From NCBI GenBank assembly GCA_029239575.1, contig JARBUP010000112.1:1-8587 (forward strand): a stretch of 8,587 nt of DNA, in the 5' to 3' direction. Positions 6,144 through 8,587 of this stretch are shown here, one piece after another (position 1 is the stretch's first letter; each line of letters starts with the position of its first letter). The notes beneath the pieces were generated by a model, which was not told the origin of the DNA, did not search any database, and was given only the letters and a program-made list of their open reading frames with translations. Origin of the DNA: Bacillota bacterium (lineage in GTDB: Bacteria; Bacillota; Clostridia; Tissierellales; Sedimentibacteraceae). Position numbers and translations under genes: made by a program.

Positions 6144-6272
6144 TTATGCACATCTTACTACTGTTACGTACAATTTACAATAACTTGGTACATAGGTCAT
6201 CAGTTGGGGTCTTTGCTTTACAGTTGCTAAATATGCTACATTCTGAGAGCAAACAACTGGCTTAAAAAACAT
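6144..6272 (-). CDS. Possible 42-residue open reading frame of unknown nature
   Basis: ATG (6272-6270) opens a 42-codon frame, 7 nt after the stop of the HD-domain gene. The product begins MFFKPVVCSQN and contains QRPQLMTYVPSYCKLYVTV before its end. It has three cysteines and no clear membrane segment. The only purine-rich upstream sequence (AGGA) is too close to the ATG for normal initiation. It may be the tail of a lost gene or simple chance. I list it because this gap between genes otherwise holds nothing. Confidence 0.15.
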   Translation of the reverse strand: MFFKPVVCSQNVAYLATVKQRPQLMTYVPSYCKLYVTVVRCA

Positions 6273-6278
6273 TCCTAT

Positions 6279-6770
6279 TTACTTAAGACCATAGATAGAT
6301 TTTAATAAAGCAATACCAGTTGGTGTCTTGAAAATTCTTTCCATTGTATTATTAATATTTTCCTTAGAGTAATTACTTTCATCTGCATTCACAATATAAT
6401 CTGCTTCAATCAAAATCTGATAGTCAAATCCAGTAATGTCATTAAGTGTATGGTGATGACCAACTAAAAAAATAACGCGATTGATAAATTCTTCAGAGCA
6501 TTTAGTATCCTTTAGAAACTCAGTAACTAAAATTTCACCTTCTTTTTCTTGATACTTACCATTTGTATTTCCATATTTTTCTCGACAAAGTGGGCAGGCA
6601 ATATCATGAATAATTGCTGCTACTTCCAACACTGTTTGTGTATTCTTATCTAATCTTTCGCATTCGCCAATTGTTTTAGCATAAGCATATACCTTCATAA
6701 AATGATTGATATCATGAAGATTTCCTTTAGAATACTCAATCATCTTTGTTGTAATTTCTGAAACTATCAT
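6279..6770 (-). CDS. HD-domain phosphohydrolase
   Basis: The 163-residue cytoplasmic protein is a stand-alone HD domain. Metal ligands follow the family order: His23 in DINHFMKVYAYA, His55-Asp56 in VAAIIHDIACP, a His cluster at GHHHTL (105-107), and Asp124 in LIEADYIVN. The closest general type is the small HD hydrolases of the COG1418 kind, which remove phosphate from nucleotides or related compounds. The substrate is not predictable here. The ATG stands four bases after GGAGGAG, an excellent ribosome binding site. A candidate promoter lies at 6863-6835, so it may be transcribed on its own. The gene is intact and of normal length, in contrast to the debris downstream of it. Confidence 0.88.
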   Translation of the reverse strand: MIVSEITTKMIEYSKGNLHDINHFMKVYAYAKTIGECERLDKNTQTVLEVAAIIHDIACPLCREKYGNTNGKYQEKEGEILVTEFLKDTKCSEEFINRVIFLVGHHHTLNDITGFDYQILIEADYIVNADESNYSKENINNTMERIFKTPTGIALLKSIYGLK

Positions 6771-6834
6771 AAAAACTCCTCCACAAAATTATAAATTCCT
6801 GTTTATCTGCCTACTATTTAATATTCCTTACTTT

Positions 6835-6863
6835 ATAATACTTTGCACTTTACAGATGTTTAA
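6835..6863 (-). promoter_or_regulatory. Candidate sigma-A promoter for the HD-domain gene
   Basis: Minus strand TTAAAC (6863-6858) and TATTAT (6840-6835) are spaced 17 bp apart, giving a leader of about 60 nt before the ATG at 6770. Each hexamer has two mismatches or fewer to the consensus. It lies between the stop of the upstream 121-residue gene and the HD gene, and no terminator is seen between them. Confidence 0.4.
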
Positions 6864-6889
6864 CTTTCTACTTTTTAACATTCAAACAA

Positions 6890-7255
6890 CTATCTTAAAA
6901 CCCTCAATATTTTCCAATATTTATATGAAAGATAAATTGATAGCGTAATCAAAACACTTATTATTTCCATATCCACCCCATATTTAAGAAAAACATATCT
7001 GCAAAAAAGCAGGACTATAAACATAATAATACTCAGTAGCAACGCACTTTTGATAATATGTTTCGGTCTTTTAGATGCTTTCCACCAAGGTTCAAATAGT
7101 TTCTTGTCCAAAATCTGCCATAAGATATATCCGAAAGATAATATCAAAAATTCATAATCTCCAACTGACATACCAGCAATAATAACATAAAGCCATAATG
7201 CAATTAAAAGTATAACTATCAGAATAGCCAATAATTTATAACCACTATCTTTCAT
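6890..7255 (-). CDS. Four-helix integral membrane protein, unknown function
   Basis: The 121-residue product is not recognised. It has four hydrophobic segments, at about residues 8-27, 33-48, 68-88 and 95-112. The loop between the second and third (KKLFEPWWKASKRPKH) is strongly basic and Trp-rich, so it should face the cytoplasm. ATG follows GGGGG with five bases between. The gene starts 15 nt after the stop of the 73-residue membrane protein gene upstream, suggesting a shared transcript with the two small membrane-protein genes. No catalytic residues or known toxin, immunity or holin motif is evident. A role with its neighbours at the membrane is only an inference from order and spacing. 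Confidence 0.65.
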   Translation of the reverse strand: MKDSGYKLLAILIVILLIALWLYVIIAGMSVGDYEFLILSFGYILWQILDKKLFEPWWKASKRPKHIIKSALLLSIIMFIVLLFCRYVFLKYGVDMEIISVLITLSIYLSYKYWKILRVLR

Positions 7256-7270
7256 TTTTCCCCCAGAAAA

Positions 7271-7492
7271 TCATCTTAATATTATTGAAATCAAGCTAAA
7301 TATTAAAGCAAAAAAAATTCCTGCATAATATATATTCATATATTTTTCTATTGAAGTGTCTTCAACAACCTTATTTTGATTCTTGGGATTTTTAATTTCC
7401 CGCTTCAGTAAAATATAGCCTGTTGCTGCAATTATCAAAGAAATTATAATTCCTATTTTAGAAATCTTTTGTATTAAACTTACCCAATTCAT
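7271..7492 (-). CDS. Two-helix small membrane protein, MNWV type (paralogue of 7667-7801)
   Basis: The 73-residue product has two membrane segments, at about residues 12-29 and 53-72, joined by a polar charged loop (KREIKNPKNQNKVVED). The family is not recognised. The N-terminus MNWVSLIQKISKIGIIISLI matches that of the degraded frame at 7801 in 11 of 20 positions (M-N-W-V, I-x-K-I, G, I, S, I). The two genes therefore look like tandem paralogues. ATG follows AGGGTAGG by about six bases. It begins 14 nt after the stop of the 61-residue gene, so translation is likely coupled with that gene and the 121-residue one. Confidence 0.6.
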   Translation of the reverse strand: MNWVSLIQKISKIGIIISLIIAATGYILLKREIKNPKNQNKVVEDTSIEKYMNIYYAGIFFALIFSLISIILR

Positions 7493-7506
7493 TGACAGAC
7501 CTACCC

Positions 7507-7692
7507 TTACTTATTATTTAAAATTGCGCATAATATAGCTATGCCACCAAATATCATATAAAGGACTTTAAAGGCTTGATCTTTTAACAGTGGTCTTACA
7601 CAAGTTTGATTATATTTTTCAAAGTATTCCTTTGTTTCCTCTCCAGATACAATTTCACCGTGGTCATCATCTGCAAACTGATTTAACTCCAT
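7507..7692 (-). CDS. Small tail-anchored-like membrane protein, 61 residues, unknown
   Basis: The product has an acidic N-terminal part (MELNQFADDDHGEIVSGEE), a central stretch with a single Cys (YNQTCVRPLLKDQ), and one C-terminal membrane segment (about residues 42-58, VLYMIFGGIAILCAIL) ending NNK. The topology is that of a tail-anchored or single-pass protein. ATG follows AAGGA by about ten bases, which is long but usable. The membrane segment resembles that of the fragment at 7907-7803 (LYxIxGG). The start lies inside the overlapping MNWV-type remnant. No known family is recognised. With the next two genes it forms a close-packed unit. Confidence 0.55.
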   Translation of the reverse strand: MELNQFADDDHGEIVSGEETKEYFEKYNQTCVRPLLKDQAFKVLYMIFGGIAILCAILNNK

Positions 7693-7801
7693 AAAAAATA
7701 TATCCTTTTTTATGATATATAGAATTAAAATAAGTACTACTAATAAAAGAAACTATAAATCCTACAACTGCGATTTTTTCTATCCATGCAACCCAATTCA
7801 T
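7667..7801 (-). pseudogene. Degraded copy of the MNWV-type small membrane protein gene
   Basis: ATG (7801-7799) opens 44 codons. The first 20 residues, MNWVAWIEKIAVVGFIVSFI, match the intact gene at 7492 in 11 positions. After that the similarity stops, the second membrane segment is missing, and the frame ends 26 nt inside the next gene. The sequence just upstream (GTAAG, then a G run, then ATGAATTGGGT) also resembles that of the intact copy, although the G run is about 14 nt from the ATG. The simplest reading is a truncated paralogue left by recombination between tandem units. A translated short membrane peptide cannot be excluded. Confidence 0.5.
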
Positions 7802-7802
7802 T

Positions 7803-7907
7803 TTATGTAATTCCCCAACTTACCACTTTTTTACTTTTACAAATATAAAGTATCACTATAAATATTACTATATAACTCACGCCCCCAACAATGTTATATA
7901 AATCTAT
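7803..7907 (-). pseudogene. Possible 3' remnant of a second copy of the 61-residue membrane protein gene
   Basis: Between a TAA at 7910-7908 and the stop at 7805-7803 the frame reads IDLYNIVGGVSYIVIFIVIL and then YICKSKKVVSWGIT. The LYNIVGG segment parallels LYMIFGG in the intact 61-residue protein, and it sits directly before an MNWV-type frame, as in the intact pair. There is no usable start: GTG 7880-7878 has its G run directly adjacent. Similarity is short, so the call depends on the matching gene order. Confidence 0.35.
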
Positions 7908-7930
7908 TTATTGATTAATTTTCCTTTTCC

Positions 7931-7984
7931 ACTAAAAAAATAAAATCCTAAAACTTAAGATGAATACTCAAATTTCAGGATTTT
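7931..7984 (-). terminator. Rho-independent terminator, minus strand
   Basis: Arms 7967-7984 and 7942-7959 form an 18-bp stem with a 7-nt loop. Three positions are G-U wobbles if the minus strand is transcribed but A-C mismatches if the plus strand is, so the functional RNA is from the minus strand. It is followed by seven T residues (7940-7934). It lies downstream of the truncated second secreted-protein locus and upstream of the small membrane genes, and separates the two transcripts. Confidence 0.75.
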
Positions 7985-8018
7985 TTTAACAATATAATTT
8001 ACCTGGAGGACGGTTTTA

Positions 8019-8071
8019 GGGAAGGTTCTTTTTAATTGATATAATTAAAATCAATCATAAAGAACCGTCCC
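8019..8071. mobile_element. Short inverted-repeat element (MITE/REP-like), GGGACGGTTCTTT type
   Basis: Arms 8019-8040 and 8050-8071 are 22-bp inverted repeats with three mismatches around a 9-nt centre. The tips read GGGAAGGTTCTTT on one side and GGGACGGTTCTTT on the other strand. From memory, palindromes of the GGGACGGTTCTTT kind are dispersed in many clostridial genomes, some near REP-type tyrosine transposases, but this could not be checked. A partial third copy of the tip (GGACGGTTTT, 8007-8016) lies just outside. The element stands 12 bp from the point where homology to the secreted-protein gene ends. Confidence 0.5.
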
Positions 8072-8109
8072 TGATTTTTCTTCGAAATTATAATGTTTCT
8101 TTTTTTCAA
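8032..8109 (-). pseudogene. Truncated second copy of the secreted-protein gene start
   Basis: A TTG start (8109-8107) with the same AGAGGATG ribosome binding site as the gene at 346 is followed by eight codons identical to that gene (KKRNIII). Homology then ends at 8083. The frame continues through the inverted-repeat element and stops at 8034-8032 after 25 codons. The signal peptide is cut before its hydrophobic core is complete and the mature protein is absent. The promoter upstream is intact, so a short transcript ending at the terminator 7984-7931 is possible. Confidence 0.7.
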
Positions 8110-8235
8110 CTTTAACACATCCTCTAAAATTATTTGATATGATCTGCTATATTATGTTCAATATCATACTTATAATTTACCCATCTAATGTGATGCCATT
8201 GTGATGTTAAAGTGAAACATTTTATAATTTTTTTA
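8084..8235 (-). repeat. 152-bp direct repeat, copy 2
   Basis: This copy is collinear with 321-472 and in the same orientation. Three of the five differences lie in the leader (8145, 8154, 8157), one between the -10 and the operator units (8169), and one beyond the operators (8225). The ends are abrupt on the coding side (8084) and fade in a T/A-rich run on the other side. No insertion-sequence features are seen at its ends. Confidence 0.93.
8163..8217 (-). promoter_or_regulatory. Second copy of the TCAC tandem-repeat promoter
   Basis: The three 11-bp units (8217-8185) and the TATGAT -10 (8168-8163) are kept unchanged relative to the copy at 454-400. In the leader that follows, substitutions weaken the inverted repeat (TGATCA becomes TGTTCA). 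This promoter should therefore still respond to the same regulator although its gene is broken. Confidence 0.5.
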
Positions 8236-8271
8236 TTATCTTTAAGAGTCTTAGTCATCCATTAACATTTG

Positions 8272-8587
8272 TTATTTATAATATTTTCCAGTGCATTTCT
8301 GAACTGAAATTTCTATAACAGCAGTGCCTCTAACCATGTTTTCAGATAATTCTTTTCCTGAAAAATGAGGTGTGTATTTATCAACAATCTTATTTAAAAC
8401 TTCTTTTTTATATTCTAAATCAGTTAAAACTTTTGCATTTCCCAATATAATTACACTATTAAATTCTGTATTGGTATGACAGGCAACGTCAACTCCTTCA
8501 TACAGCAAACCAATCATTTCATCAACTTCAAAACCAACTTTTGGATTTTGAGTAATATACTCTAATTTTTGTCCTTTAGGTAGACCA
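8272..8587 (-). CDS. Pyridoxamine 5'-phosphate oxidase-like (NimA-type) flavoprotein, C-terminal part
   Basis: The frame enters from the window edge and ends at TAA 8274-8272, so 104 residues are visible and the N-terminus is missing. It reads GLPKGQKLEYITQNPKVGFE, then VDEMIGLLYEG, SVIILGNAKVL and, near the end, MVRGTAVIEISVQKCTGK. The KG-x-K-x-(D/E)-x-I-x-x-NPKV-x-FEVD block and the SVI-x-x-G-x-A strand are the hallmarks of the NimA-like split-barrel family, whose members bind FMN or a related cofactor. Some members reduce 5-nitroimidazoles, but most are uncharacterised, so no specific reaction is claimed. An internal Met at 8517 is not the start because conserved sequence continues upstream of it. 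The second direct-repeat copy begins 36 nt downstream. Confidence 0.85.
   Translation of the reverse strand, partial: GLPKGQKLEYITQNPKVGFEVDEMIGLLYEGVDVACHTNTEFNSVIILGNAKVLTDLEYKKEVLNKIVDKYTPHFSGKELSENMVRGTAVIEISVQKCTGKYYK

Noticed and set aside
6030..6230. Plus-strand 66-codon open frame
   Set aside because: It is Ser/Tyr/Asn-rich without a ribosome binding site and lies opposite the 51-codon minus-strand frame with a strong site. It looks like a shadow.
8272..8517. NimA-like gene starting at internal ATG 8517
   Set aside because: Conserved family sequence (NPKVGFEVD) continues in frame upstream to the window edge, so the gene is partial rather than starting there.
1..8587. tRNA, rRNA, phage or CRISPR-Cas genes
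   Set aside because: I saw no cloverleaf-like segment, rRNA similarity, integrase, transposase frame or cas motif on either strand.

Overview
The window is AT-rich DNA with Clostridia-like genes: strong AGGAGG/GGGGG ribosome binding sites, GTG and TTG starts, a lipoprotein ribose-binding protein, and the Firmicute gene order rbsD-A-C-B. The species cannot be named from the sequence alone.

Layout. (1) 1-346, minus: the 5' part of a gene for a small secreted protein. Its promoter region (400-454) carries three tandem 11-bp units sharing a TCAC core, as expected for an OmpR/PhoB-type response regulator. (2) 347-788: a gene-free stretch holding that promoter, a GC-richer pseudoknot-capable element (560-647) directly downstream of a candidate plus-strand promoter, and an extremely AT-rich leader with a 17-bp direct repeat. 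(3) 789-4657, plus: a complete ribose pyranase and ribose ABC importer operon, rbsD-rbsA-rbsC-rbsB, closed by a strong terminator. Ribokinase and the RbsR repressor are absent from the window. (4) 4710-8109, minus: intact genes mixed with gene debris. The intact genes are a membrane-anchored YkuE-type metallophosphoesterase, an HD-domain phosphohydrolase and three small membrane proteins of unknown function. The debris is a biotinyl-domain fragment, a GNAT acetyltransferase fragment, degraded copies of two of the small membrane-protein genes, and a truncated second copy of the secreted-protein gene. (5) 8272-8587, minus: the 3' part of a NimA-like flavin/pyridoxamine-oxidase-family gene.

The most striking large-scale structure is a 152-bp direct repeat (321-472 and 8084-8235, five mismatches by hand alignment) that brackets almost the whole window. 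It contains promoter, leader, ribosome binding site and the first eight codons of the secreted-protein gene. In the second copy the coding sequence stops being homologous after those codons and runs into a 22-bp inverted-repeat element (8019-8071), followed by a minus-strand terminator. Between 7667 and 7907 there is also evidence of a decayed tandem duplication of a two-gene unit of small membrane proteins.

In function, only the rbs operon forms a coherent pathway: RbsB captures ribose outside the cell, RbsC and RbsA import it, and RbsD converts the pyranose to the furanose form used by a ribokinase that must be encoded elsewhere. The rest looks like a rearranged accessory stretch.
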